Assembly (NCBI RefSeq): GCF_023156235.1
Contig: NZ_JAKZAI010000015.1
Location: 32,170-96,169 of the forward strand
Source of the DNA: Marinobacter goseongensis
GTDB taxonomy: Bacteria; Pseudomonadota; Gammaproteobacteria; Pseudomonadales; Oleiphilaceae
Length of the DNA: 64,000 nucleotides
Direction of reading: 5' to 3'
Below, piece after piece: positions 47,895 through 56,754 of the stretch (positions are counted from its first letter, which is position 1; each line of letters begins with the position of its first letter). The notes below the pieces were generated by a model. It searched no databases. It had not been told where the DNA came from and saw nothing but the letters and a program-made list of their open reading frames with translations. The position numbers and the translations under genes are program-made.

Positions 47895-50645
47895 TTAGTT
47901 CTGATCGAGCGTTGACTCTACTGTATTGCTGTCACCCAGTACTGCTGCGTTGTTGACCGGTATTGTCTGTACCGTGATGTTGCCGATCACTTCACCAATC
48001 ATTTCAGCGAACGCCGCTCCAGTATTCGACCCATTCGGGCACACTGCATCGTTCTCATCTGCAGGAGTCGCGGGCGCTACGAAGGTGCCGTGGTTGGCGT
48101 TCGTGCAGGGATCCTGACCGAAGAAGAATGATGCCACTGGTGCTGCAGCTGTCATTGGGCTGCTGGCGCTGATCAGCGAGAGCTCCGTGCCGTCCGCAAG
48201 ATTGGTGCCGCCGGCACCGAGGTCGATCAACGCCATCAGAGGCTCGGTTCCTGCCAAAGGTGCTGACAGGGCCTGTCCGCGCGGCGATACGTTTGCTTCG
48301 TTCGGTACGGTCAGATCCCCCACAACTTCGGAGATCAGCAAGCCTACTGTTGGAGCAGCGACAGCATTGGCCCCCAGTGATTTACCGTAGTTGACCGGAT
48401 CAATGCCGTCGATGGTGGACTGGAATACGTACAGGAATGCTTCCAGTGTGGAGGTTCCCTGTTCTGCACCGGCTGCCGCAAGACCACCGAGAATTGCCGG
48501 GGCGAAGGCCGGAGAATTCTCGACCAGCTTGGTGAGCTGGCCCCCGGTGTTCATCAGGGATACAGAGCTAAGCTCTGGATACAACGCATTCAGGCCGGGT
48601 ACACCGTCATAGGTTCCACGCAGCACTGGATCGGACACTAGCGACGAGAATACTGTGCCTGTGATGCCGCCCAGCGAATGACCCACAAAGTGGAAATTCG
48701 CAGTCTGCAGGCTAGTGGCGCCATAGGTTCCAGCATCGCCATCAATGTCGAAGGCGCCGGACTTGATGGTTGCCGCCAGATTAAGCAGATCTACAGCGCC
48801 TTGGCGCAGGTTATCGCGGTTAGTCTGCAAGCTTCCCAGGTTGATAAAGAGGCTGCCAGACCTTACATCTGTAATGTCTGCTTCTTGCTGGGGCGCGAAA
48901 GCACCTTCTGGCGTGGAGTAATTGAAGTGACGTTCACCGACAAAGTCCGCATCCGGGAAATCGGTTTCCTCAATATACGAGCTTGCCGGCGTTAGGCCGG
49001 GTATCGTCCCAACCGTGTCTCCACCCAGACCATGCAGTGGCTGATCGATCGCTACGGTTGCAATGCATGCACCGGGCTGGGTTTGTGCCGCAATATTGAT
49101 GGCGGGGATTGTCGCTACACTGCGGTCAACGGTGATGCCGTGTTGGAATATGACCACATCGGTAATGGCGCATCCACCCTTCGGGTAGAACACAGTCACG
49201 GGCGCAACTACCTTTGCGTTTTCCTCAGGGAACGGCATGTACTGGGTCAGGTTCAGCGTTCCATCGTTGTCCCGCGGGAAGCTGAAATTGGACAAAGTCG
49301 GGTTTGAACCCTTGAGGGCATCGATGGTCTCGTTCAGGCCCGCCTCAAGGCTTTCACTGCCTCTCCACAAGCCCTGCACCAGACCCGCGCCACCTGCGCC
49401 CGGAAGCTCCAGGTAGTAAGGAAGTTCAATGGCACCTTCTGTTACATTGACAACACCAGCCGCGCCGATGAGCGGCGCATTACCCGACAGGGCAATCGCT
49501 GGTAAGGTGTCAGCAGACTTGGTGGTTGAACTGTAGAAAGCAGTAGTTCTCGGCTGCGGAAACGGCAGGTCAGGCACTATTGAACCGACAACTTGCTGAC
49601 CCAGCGTCGGGTCGGAGATGTAAGGTCCGATGGCTGCACCGACCGCTTGTGCCAGTTCAGCATTTTCTGGCTCATCGCTCAGTGCGTCTGCGAGAGCGGC
49701 AAAGACCGTACTTGCAGTCGCTGTTTCTGCTAAATTGCTGCGCACAACCTCAAGTGCTGAATACAGAACCACCTGCTGTCCAAGCGTTGTTAAATAGGTG
49801 CCAGGTGAGGTGATCGCATTGAATACCGTTTTGGTATTCGACGTGGTGACGGTGTAAGCCAGAGTAATGTCGCTGTCGATACTATTGGCAGCCAGGAATC
49901 CCTCGGACAATCCAACCGCCGCGTTCAATACATCGCGGATTGCAGCGAACCCGGCGTTGCCCAGCGGGCCGTCGCCAACGATTTGAGTGTAGGGCGTGGA
50001 CTGGGCAGTAGGCCGTCCATCAGCGCCTTTGACGCCGTCGGTCACCAAAACGAGATACTTGGTCTGGTCAGCGAGTGGCTCAAGAGGCGTAATGCGAATT
50101 ACATTGTCTGAACCGCCATCGAGCGATACCACTTCTGCGCGCAGATTCTGTTCTGCCAGTTTCGCCAGATCAAACGGGTCTGCCGTATCGATATAGGAAG
50201 GGTTTGACGTCAGCTCGATGTTCGGCGTGCTGTCTGACACCGGGTTCATGTTGATCGGAATCAAGTGAACGGTCTGACCCAAAATGACCGTTTCAGGATC
50301 AACGGAGCCGTTGAATCGAATATTGATGGGGCTGGAGGTAGAGAAACCCTCAAGGTCCTTCACGGAGTTTGATGCGGGGTCAGTGCCCGATGTGAAGCCG
50401 GTGAAGTCGTAGTTTGTGCTCTGGCCCGCACCCAGCAGCAAGACCAAGTCAAAATTGGCCGGAATATCGAAAGTCGGCGAAGTGAGAATAGGATCGAAAA
50501 TCGGTCTGACAAGGGTCTGATCGATTGTTGTGTCGTTGATCTTAAAATCCGGATTCGCATTCGACCCTGAGTCGGCGCTATCGAAGCAGCCCGTCAGCCC
50601 AAGGGAAGACGCCACGGCAAGACTGATTAGTGTTTTCTTGAACAT
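47895..50645 (-). CDS. Large surface lipoprotein lipase/esterase (VolA / Pla-1-cef type)
   Basis: 916 residues. Lipoprotein signal with lipobox LTGC (C20). N-terminal Ig-like domain (about 45-220) with FNGSVDPETV and ITPLEPLADQTKYLVLV. C-terminal alpha/beta hydrolase (about 480-900) with nucleophile S657 in GHSLGG and a likely oxyanion HG at 502-503 (IFQHGITVD). VolA-type proteins act on lysophospholipids at the cell surface and release fatty acids for uptake. ATG 50645 follows AGGAAAAGG; the frame runs upstream 62 more codons with no signal peptide. Codon use seems less GC-biased than in neighbouring genes. The 287-nt gap upstream has a possible minus-strand -10 (TATAGT, 50801-50796). Confidence 0.87.
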   Translation of the reverse strand: MFKKTLISLAVASSLGLTGCFDSADSGSNANPDFKINDTTIDQTLVRPIFDPILTSPTFDIPANFDLVLLLGAGQSTNYDFTGFTSGTDPASNSVKDLEGFSTSSPINIRFNGSVDPETVILGQTVHLIPINMNPVSDSTPNIELTSNPSYIDTADPFDLAKLAEQNLRAEVVSLDGGSDNVIRITPLEPLADQTKYLVLVTDGVKGADGRPTAQSTPYTQIVGDGPLGNAGFAAIRDVLNAAVGLSEGFLAANSIDSDITLAYTVTTSNTKTVFNAITSPGTYLTTLGQQVVLYSALEVVRSNLAETATASTVFAALADALSDEPENAELAQAVGAAIGPYISDPTLGQQVVGSIVPDLPFPQPRTTAFYSSTTKSADTLPAIALSGNAPLIGAAGVVNVTEGAIELPYYLELPGAGGAGLVQGLWRGSESLEAGLNETIDALKGSNPTLSNFSFPRDNDGTLNLTQYMPFPEENAKVVAPVTVFYPKGGCAITDVVIFQHGITVDRSVATIPAINIAAQTQPGACIATVAIDQPLHGLGGDTVGTIPGLTPASSYIEETDFPDADFVGERHFNYSTPEGAFAPQQEADITDVRSGSLFINLGSLQTNRDNLRQGAVDLLNLAATIKSGAFDIDGDAGTYGATSLQTANFHFVGHSLGGITGTVFSSLVSDPVLRGTYDGVPGLNALYPELSSVSLMNTGGQLTKLVENSPAFAPAILGGLAAAGAEQGTSTLEAFLYVFQSTIDGIDPVNYGKSLGANAVAAPTVGLLISEVVGDLTVPNEANVSPRGQALSAPLAGTEPLMALIDLGAGGTNLADGTELSLISASSPMTAAAPVASFFFGQDPCTNANHGTFVAPATPADENDAVCPNGSNTGAAFAEMIGEVIGNITVQTIPVNNAAVLGDSNTVESTLDQN

Positions 50646-50932
50646 GGGTGTGGAACCTTTTCCTGTTGTTGTGTCGTTATGATCGGCCGATGACGGGGCC
50701 GGTATGGTCCGGTAAACCCTTTGCCAGAGGCCTGTTCTTCTTTTGTTCATCTCTGAAATTGTAGTCAGCGCTTTGTGCCAATTTCTGGAGCCTCGACTAT
50801 AGCGGCAGCACGGCCACTGTTGATCAGCCAAAAGTGTGATTCTGGCGTTTCAAAGACTTGGCGCACAGTTGGAAATTGGCCTGAATGAAAAATAGTTGGC
50901 GCTTAGACGTTTGTCGAGTTTCCACAAGGCTC

Positions 50933-51706
50933 TCAGTCGAATTTTGAGAAGTCGGGAGTACGCTTTTCCATAAAGGCTTTGAAGGCTTCTGCTGCCTCCG
51001 GCGATTTCAGACGTTCGCTGAACTTCTTTCCTTCGACCAGCATGGTGGTTTTGAGCTCTTCCAGTGTGGGCCGATTGAGCAGTTCCTTGGTGGCGCGAAG
51101 GGCGGCCGGTGCCTGGGCGGCTAGTTTCTGGCAGGTGTCCAGCGCGGTGGCTTCGGTGTCTGCCGGTTCGCAGATCCGGTTGATCAGCCCCAGCCGGTAA
51201 GCGTCGTCAGCGGTGAAGGCGCCGCCCAGCATCAGCAGTTCGGCGGCACGCACCCGCCCGAGCCAGGAGGGCAGTAAAAGGCTGGAGCCGCCTTCTGGGC
51301 ACAGGCCGAGGTTGGCGAAGGGCATCTGAAAGCGGGCGTTGTTGCCGGCGAACACCATGTCGCAGTGCAGCAGCAGGGTGGTGCCGATGCCCACGGCAGG
51401 GCCGTTGACGGCGGCCACCGCGGGCTTGGTGGCGGTGGCCAGCAGAAACAGGAAACGGCCGACCGGGGTTTCCTCGAAAGCACCGGGCAGGCCGGCGGCA
51501 AAATCGCTCAGGTCATTACCGGCGGTGAAGCACTCTTCGCTGCCGGTGAACAGCACGCACCGAATGGCAGCGTTTTCGTGCAACTGTTCAACGGCGTCGC
51601 CGAGGGCGGTGTACATGGCGTGAGTCAGGGCGTTCTTGCGGTCTGGCCGGTTGATGCGCACCACCAGCACGTGGCCCTGTTGTTCAGTGAGGACGAGGTC
51701 GGTCAC
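50933..51706 (-). CDS. Enoyl-CoA hydratase/isomerase family protein
   Basis: 257 residues, crotonase fold: NAAIRCVLFTGSEECFTAGNDLSDF and FAGNNARFQMPFANLGLCPEGGSSLLLP (oxyanion-hole segments near 65-75 and 110-140). The residue after GLCPEGG matches the isomerase/hydratase Glu position. Resembles the PaaG/EchA subgroup; substrate unknown. CAGGAGAC precedes the start. A pair of 12-nt direct repeats lies about 40-70 nt upstream. Divergent from the fumarase gene. Confidence 0.9.
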   Translation of the reverse strand: MTDLVLTEQQGHVLVVRINRPDRKNALTHAMYTALGDAVEQLHENAAIRCVLFTGSEECFTAGNDLSDFAAGLPGAFEETPVGRFLFLLATATKPAVAAVNGPAVGIGTTLLLHCDMVFAGNNARFQMPFANLGLCPEGGSSLLLPSWLGRVRAAELLMLGGAFTADDAYRLGLINRICEPADTEATALDTCQKLAAQAPAALRATKELLNRPTLEELKTTMLVEGKKFSERLKSPEAAEAFKAFMEKRTPDFSKFD

Positions 51707-51746
51707 GGTGTCTCCTGCTCTTTTTGTTGGTAAATTACTTAGGATG

Positions 51747-51774
51747 GTACCTTTTTTCGATAGTACCTTTTTTC
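51747..51774. repeat. 12-nt direct repeats between enoyl-CoA hydratase and fumarase genes
   Basis: GTACCTTTTTTC occurs at 51747-51758 and 51763-51774, a 16-bp period. On the minus strand it is GAAAAAAGGTAC twice, in the likely promoter zone of the enoyl-CoA hydratase gene. Confidence 0.6.
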
Positions 51775-51807
51775 CATCACGGTCGCATGCCCCGTTCCGG
51801 CGGTTTC

Positions 51808-51816
51808 TGGTAAACT
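51808..51816 (+). promoter_or_regulatory. Candidate extended -10 promoter of the fumarase gene
   Basis: TGGTAAACT inside TTTCTGGTAAACTCCG (51804-51819), identical over 16 nt to the sequence before thrS. Confidence 0.45.
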
Positions 51817-51863
51817 CCGGCTTCCGATTTTGTCATCACTAAACCAACACTGATGAGACGCCT

Positions 51864-53378
51864 ATGACCACCGTAATCCGCCAGGACGACCTGATTGAGA
51901 GCGTAGCGGACGCGCTGCAGTTCATTTCCTACTACCACCCGAAAGATTTTATTCAGGCTGTGTATGAGGCCTATCAGAAAGAAGAGTCCCAGGCGGCCAA
52001 GGATGCCATGGCGCAGATCCTGATCAATTCCCGCATGTGTGCCCAGGGCAAGCGGCCACTGTGCCAGGACACCGGTATCGTGACGGTGTTCGTCACCGTC
52101 GGTATGGACGTGCAGTGGGATGCCGACATGGCGCTGGATGACATCATCAACGAAGGCGTTCGCCGGGCCTATATGCATCCGGACAACGTGCTGCGCGCCT
52201 CTATTCTGGCGGACCCGGACGGCAAACGCACCAACACCAAAGACAACACCCCGGCGATTATCCACTACAAGATTGTGCCCGGTAATACGGTTGACGTGCA
52301 CGTCGCGGCGAAAGGCGGCGGTTCGGAAGCTAAGACCAAATTTGCCATGCTGAACCCGTCCGACTCGGTGGTGGACTGGGTGCTGAAAATGGTGCCGCAG
52401 ATGGGCGCGGGCTGGTGTCCGCCGGGCATGCTGGGTATTGGTATTGGTGGCACCGCCGAAAAGGCGATGGAGCTGGCGAAAGAGTCGCTGCTGGATCCCA
52501 TCGATATCCACGACCTTCAGGCCCGTGGCGCGTCCGATCGCTCCGAGGAGCTGCGCCTGGAGTTGTTTGAGAAGGTCAACGAGCTCGGCATCGGTGCCCA
52601 GGGTCTGGGCGGCCTGACCACGGTACTGGATGTGAAAGTGAAGGATTACCCCACGCACGCGGCTAACAAGCCGGTGGCGATCATTCCGAACTGCGCCGCC
52701 ACCCGCCACGCGCACTTCGTGCTGGACGGCACCGGCCCGTCACTGCAGACCCCACCGAGCCTGGAAGACTGGCCGGAAATCACCTGGGAAGTGGGCGACA
52801 GCGTGCGCCGCGTGAACCTGGACACGGTCACCCCGGAAGATGTCAAAGACTGGAAGCCCGGCGAAACCGTGTTGCTGTCCGGCAAGATGCTGACCGGCCG
52901 CGATGCCGCCCATAAGAAGATGGTGGACATGATCGAGCGCGGCGAAGAGCTGCCGGTGGATCTGAAAGGTCGTTTCATCTATTACGTGGGCCCGGTCGAC
53001 CCGGTACGCGAGGAAGTGGTCGGCCCCGCCGGCCCTACCACCGCCACGCGCATGGACAAGTTCACCCGGACCATGCTGGAGAAAACCGGCCTCACCGGCA
53101 TGATCGGTAAAGCCGAGCGTGGTCAGGTGGCAATTGATGCCATTCGCGAGTTTGGCGCGGTGTATCTGATGGCGGTAGGCGGTTCGGCGTACCTGGTATC
53201 GAAGGCGATCAAGCACGCCGAAGTGGTGGCCTTCCCGGAACTGGGCATGGAAGCGATCTACGAGTTCGAAGTGGAAGACATGCCGGTGACGGTCGCCGTG
53301 GACTCCAAAGGCTCCTCCGTGCACCAGACCGGCCCGGTCGAGTGGCACGAGAAGATCATCGCCGCCAAGGCCGTGTAA
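51864..53378 (+). CDS. Fumarate hydratase, class I (4Fe-4S)
   Basis: 504 residues, the length of the Pseudomonas-type class I enzyme. Converts fumarate to malate in the TCA cycle and depends on an oxygen-sensitive 4Fe-4S cluster. N-terminal alpha domain (LINSRMCAQGKRPLCQDTGIVTVFV contains the first cluster Cys region) and C-terminal beta domain (FGAVYLMAVGGSAYLVSKAIK). Start ATG 51864. The leader CTGATGAGA (51850-51858) is perfectly complementary over 9 nt to the predicted small RNA at 14417-14506, which would mask the ribosome-binding region. Confidence 0.95.
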   Translation: MTTVIRQDDLIESVADALQFISYYHPKDFIQAVYEAYQKEESQAAKDAMAQILINSRMCAQGKRPLCQDTGIVTVFVTVGMDVQWDADMALDDIINEGVRRAYMHPDNVLRASILADPDGKRTNTKDNTPAIIHYKIVPGNTVDVHVAAKGGGSEAKTKFAMLNPSDSVVDWVLKMVPQMGAGWCPPGMLGIGIGGTAEKAMELAKESLLDPIDIHDLQARGASDRSEELRLELFEKVNELGIGAQGLGGLTTVLDVKVKDYPTHAANKPVAIIPNCAATRHAHFVLDGTGPSLQTPPSLEDWPEITWEVGDSVRRVNLDTVTPEDVKDWKPGETVLLSGKMLTGRDAAHKKMVDMIERGEELPVDLKGRFIYYVGPVDPVREEVVGPAGPTTATRMDKFTRTMLEKTGLTGMIGKAERGQVAIDAIREFGAVYLMAVGGSAYLVSKAIKHAEVVAFPELGMEAIYEFEVEDMPVTVAVDSKGSSVHQTGPVEWHEKIIAAKAV

Positions 53379-53404
53379 GGCCGGTCAGCGGTTCTTGCCT
53401 GAAT

Positions 53405-54859
53405 TCAGGAAGAACAGCTGATGTTGAGGTGCTTCCCCCAGTCCGGGGGAAGCGCCGCATACCCTTCAAATTTTGGCTGTTCGTCGAACGGCTTCTGCAA
53501 CACCGTCAGTAATTCCTTCAGCGGTTCGTAATCGCCGTTCTGTGCCTCCTGGATCGCCTGTTGGGCCAGGTAGTTGCGCAGAATGTATTTGGGGTTCACC
53601 TTGCGCATGGCGAACTCGCGCTCATCGTGGGCACGGGTCTCTTTCTGCAGGCGCTCCTGGTAACGCTGCAGCCACTCGTCCGCCACACTGCGATCCACAA
53701 ACAGATCGCGGATGGGTGCGGTGCCAAGGCCGTGCAGGTTGGAAAGCCCGCGGAAGAATCGGGTGTAATCCACGTGGTGCTCGTGGAGCATGCTGAAGGT
53801 GTCCATGATCAGCGGCAGATCAGACTCGTCCTCCCGTGCCAGCCCGAGTTTGTCCCGCATGTTCTGCAGGAAGCGACCGTTGTAGGTGGTTTCATAATGC
53901 CGCATGCTCCGGCGGAGGGTGTCCTCGTCCATAATCGGTAGCAGCGCGTTGGCCAGATACTGGCAGTTTACAAAACCGATATTGGGCTGGCGATTGTAGG
54001 CGTAGCGTCCGCCCTGGTCGGTGTGGTTGCAGATGTAGCCGGCGTCGAAATCGTCCAGGAAGGCGTAGGGACCATAATCGAAGGTGTCGCCGATGATGGA
54101 CATGTTGTCGCTGTTCATGACCCCGTGGCAAAAGCCTACTGCCTGCCAATCGGCAATCAGCCGCGCGGTGCGTTGAATCACCTCCTCGAACCAGCGCGCG
54201 TAGCGTTCATCCGCCGGCAGTTCGATGAGGTGAGGGAAGTGGAGGGCAATGACATGCTCAGCCAGTGTTTTCAGGGTCTCTTTACCCTCGTGATGGGCGG
54301 CAAACTCGAAATGCCCGAAGCGGATGTGGCTCTCGGCCACGCGCACCAGCGCCGCAGCGGTTTCGATGGACTCACGGCGCACCGGGTCGCGGGCGCTGAC
54401 CATGAACAGGGCGCGGGTGGTGGGAATGCCAAGGCCCGCCATGGCTTCGCTGCAGAGGTATTCACGGATGGTGGAGCGCAGCACGGCGCGGCCATCACCG
54501 AAGCGGGAGTAGGGCGTGGTGCCGGCGCCTTTCAGGTGCCAGTCCCAGCGGCGGCCGTCCGGCCCGATGGTTTCCCACAACAGCAGGCCGCGGCCATCCC
54601 CGAGATCCGGGTTGTATGTGCCGAACTGGTGGCCGGTGTATTTCATCGCCACCGGGTCCATGCCGTCGAGCAGTTCGGTGCCGGCGCCTACGCCGGTCCA
54701 GTCTTCCGGCTGATCGCTGTGAAATCCCATCTCGCTGGCCAGCGCGTGATTGAAGCACACCATGCGGGCGTCCTTCAGGGGCGTTGGCTGTACCCGGGTA
54801 TAGAAGCTGTCCGGCAGCTCCAGATAGCGATGTTCCACTTTGAAACCCTTGTGACTCAT
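53405..54859 (-). CDS. selO: Protein adenylyltransferase SelO (YdiU/UPF0061)
   Basis: 484 residues. Pseudokinase fold with active-site blocks RFGDGRAVLRSTIREYL, CHGVMNSDNMSIIGDTFDYGP and FLDDFD. Transfers AMP from ATP to Ser, Thr or Tyr of proteins, with a role in oxidative stress. The C terminus is SCSS, with Cys (TGT) at the place where selenoprotein orthologues carry selenocysteine. ATG 54859 gives the E. coli-like N terminus; 34 codons upstream are open but unlikely. The final Cys is expected to form a regulatory disulfide. Confidence 0.94.
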   Translation of the reverse strand: MSHKGFKVEHRYLELPDSFYTRVQPTPLKDARMVCFNHALASEMGFHSDQPEDWTGVGAGTELLDGMDPVAMKYTGHQFGTYNPDLGDGRGLLLWETIGPDGRRWDWHLKGAGTTPYSRFGDGRAVLRSTIREYLCSEAMAGLGIPTTRALFMVSARDPVRRESIETAAALVRVAESHIRFGHFEFAAHHEGKETLKTLAEHVIALHFPHLIELPADERYARWFEEVIQRTARLIADWQAVGFCHGVMNSDNMSIIGDTFDYGPYAFLDDFDAGYICNHTDQGGRYAYNRQPNIGFVNCQYLANALLPIMDEDTLRRSMRHYETTYNGRFLQNMRDKLGLAREDESDLPLIMDTFSMLHEHHVDYTRFFRGLSNLHGLGTAPIRDLFVDRSVADEWLQRYQERLQKETRAHDEREFAMRKVNPKYILRNYLAQQAIQEAQNGDYEPLKELLTVLQKPFDEQPKFEGYAALPPDWGKHLNISCSS

Positions 54860-54965
54860 GTAACGCCTATACTCCCATCTGGTACAAAACGTGCTGGTGA
54901 TAGCTATAAAACAGCAAGAGGCCCGCTCATCGCCATGCAAACACACTGCGTGCAGGAACAACTAC

Positions 54966-55904
54966 GTGATTGACCAACCTCTTATGACCATGGTTCAGGC
55001 GCTGATTGATCAGGAAGCCCTTCCGTCATCCTACGTGACTACGGTGGAGCAGACCATTCTGCCGCTGGCCAGGCACATACTCGAGCTACGCCGGACAACG
55101 CAGCGAGCCGTGGTTGTAGGGCTTCATGGCGCCCAGGGTACCGGGAAATCGACACTCACCCTGTTCTTGCGGCAGTTACTGGATCGGCATTTCGATTGCC
55201 GCACCGCCAGTTTTTCGTTGGACGACATTTACCTCACCCGGGCCGAGCGCGAACACCTTGCCGACACCGTGCATCCGCTGCTGATTACCCGGGGCGTGCC
55301 GGGCACCCACGACGTTGCGCTGGGCCAGCGGCTGCTGGACCAGTTAATAGCGGCCGGCCCCGGGGAGTGCGTGCCCGTTCCCGCCTTTGATAAGGCCACA
55401 GACGACCGCTGTCCTGAGAGCCGCTGGCCGGTGTTCGAGGGTCCCGCAGATGTCATTCTGGTGGAAGGCTGGTGTCTGGGGGCAGTGCCGCAGACGGACC
55501 ATCGGGATCTGGCCAACCCGGTCAACGCCCTTGAGTTGGCGGAGGACCCGGACGTGGTGTGGCGTGAATACGTCAATGAGTGCCTGAGTGAAAGTTACCG
55601 GTCTTTCTTCGGGCAGATGGATACGCTGATCATGCTCAAAGCGCCGTCCATGGAGTGTGTTCTGGAATGGCGCACACTTCAGGAGCACAAGCTGGCGCGC
55701 CGCATTGAGTCCGCACCAAAAGAGGGCGGCGGAGAGCGAACTCTGAGAATCATGAGCGATGACGAGGTGGCCCGTTTTATCATGCATTACGAGCGCATCA
55801 CTCGCCGTTGCCTGACGGAAATGCCGTCGCGGGCGGATGTGGTGGTGGACGTCGCCGAGAATCACCGGCTTGGCTTACCCGTTTTCACAACCCGACCAAA
55901 CTGA
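54966..55904 (+). CDS. P-loop kinase, probable D-glycerate kinase
   Basis: 312 residues. Walker A GAQGTGKST, then FSLDDIYLTRAEREHLA and LVEGWCLG, the pattern of the YGR205w / plant GLYK-like glycerate kinase group within the uridine kinase superfamily. Predicted to phosphorylate D-glycerate. As the first gene before a glucosylglycerate synthase, phosphatase and phosphorylase it would return glycerate released by the phosphorylase to glycolysis. Start GTG 54966 lies 8 nt after AGGA; ATG 54984 lacks a ribosome-binding site. 15 nt to the next gene. Confidence 0.83.
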   Translation: MIDQPLMTMVQALIDQEALPSSYVTTVEQTILPLARHILELRRTTQRAVVVGLHGAQGTGKSTLTLFLRQLLDRHFDCRTASFSLDDIYLTRAEREHLADTVHPLLITRGVPGTHDVALGQRLLDQLIAAGPGECVPVPAFDKATDDRCPESRWPVFEGPADVILVEGWCLGAVPQTDHRDLANPVNALELAEDPDVVWREYVNECLSESYRSFFGQMDTLIMLKAPSMECVLEWRTLQEHKLARRIESAPKEGGGERTLRIMSDDEVARFIMHYERITRRCLTEMPSRADVVVDVAENHRLGLPVFTTRPN

Positions 55905-55919
55905 TCAGAGTCAGACGCT

Positions 55920-56723
55920 ATGGAACAGCCCCATCTGCTTGTATTTACTGATCTGGACGGCACCTTGCTGGATCACGACACCTACGACTGGAAAGCTGCG
56001 GTACCGGCATTGGGGCGGTTGGCCGAGGCGGGGGTTCCGTTGATTCTGAACTCCAGCAAGACTGCATCAGAGATTCGTGACGTGCGGACACAGCTGTCTA
56101 ATCACGACCCGTTCATTGTCGAAAACGGTGCAGCCGTGGTGATCCCGGCGAACTGTTTTGGACCGGGGGAGGAACAGGTGGTGAATTTTGGGGCATCCCG
56201 CACACAGGTGCTGGCGGTGTTGCAGGATTTTCGGGCTGAGGGATTCCAGTTTCGCGGATTTGCCGACATGTCGGCTGAGGAGCTGGCGGACATGTCCGGG
56301 CTCTCCCTGGCCTCTGCGGAGCTTGCAAAAGACCGCCTCGGAACCGAGCCGTTGTTGTGGCAGGGCAATGACGAGGAGCTGGCGGAGTTCACGGAAAAAC
56401 TGGCGGCCGAAAGTTTGCGACTGGTGCAAGGCGGGCGCTTTCTCCACGCCATGGGGAATTTCGACAAAGCCGATGGGGTCCGTTTCTTGCTGGGTAAATA
56501 CCGGGAGCAGTCGCGCGATACGTCCTGGGTGACCATCGGGCTGGGCGACAGCCCCAACGATCAGCGCATGCTGGAAGCGGTGAACATTCCGGTGATTATC
56601 CGTGGTGTGCAGTCCGATCAGGTGGAGCTGACCTCCGATCGCCACGCCATGCGCTCCCTCAAACCCGGCCCGGCAGGCTGGAACGACTGTTTACTGAATA
56701 TTCTTGTTGAGTTCGGCTACTGA
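55920..56723 (+). CDS. HAD-IIB phosphatase, glucosyl-/mannosyl-3-phosphoglycerate phosphatase
   Basis: 267 residues of the MpgP group: catalytic D11 and D13 in FTDLDGTLL, motif II LNSSK, and metal-binding GLGDSPNDQRML near 206-217. Removes the phosphate from glucosyl- or mannosyl-3-phosphoglycerate to give the compatible solute. Because the partner synthase is GpgS-like (GT81), glucosylglycerate is the likely product. Second gene of the operon. Confidence 0.87.
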   Translation: MEQPHLLVFTDLDGTLLDHDTYDWKAAVPALGRLAEAGVPLILNSSKTASEIRDVRTQLSNHDPFIVENGAAVVIPANCFGPGEEQVVNFGASRTQVLAVLQDFRAEGFQFRGFADMSAEELADMSGLSLASAELAKDRLGTEPLLWQGNDEELAEFTEKLAAESLRLVQGGRFLHAMGNFDKADGVRFLLGKYREQSRDTSWVTIGLGDSPNDQRMLEAVNIPVIIRGVQSDQVELTSDRHAMRSLKPGPAGWNDCLLNILVEFGY

Positions 56724-56754
56724 ACTCTCCACCCAGGACCAGAGGAAGACCGCC

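Noticed and set aside
50646..50932. Sigma54 promoter upstream of the lipase gene
   Set aside because: A minus-strand TTGGCAC is present but lacks the GC element at the correct -12 spacing.
53405..53440. SelO as a selenoprotein
   Set aside because: The third residue from the end is encoded by TGT (Cys), not TGA, and the following TGA is a normal stop after CSS.
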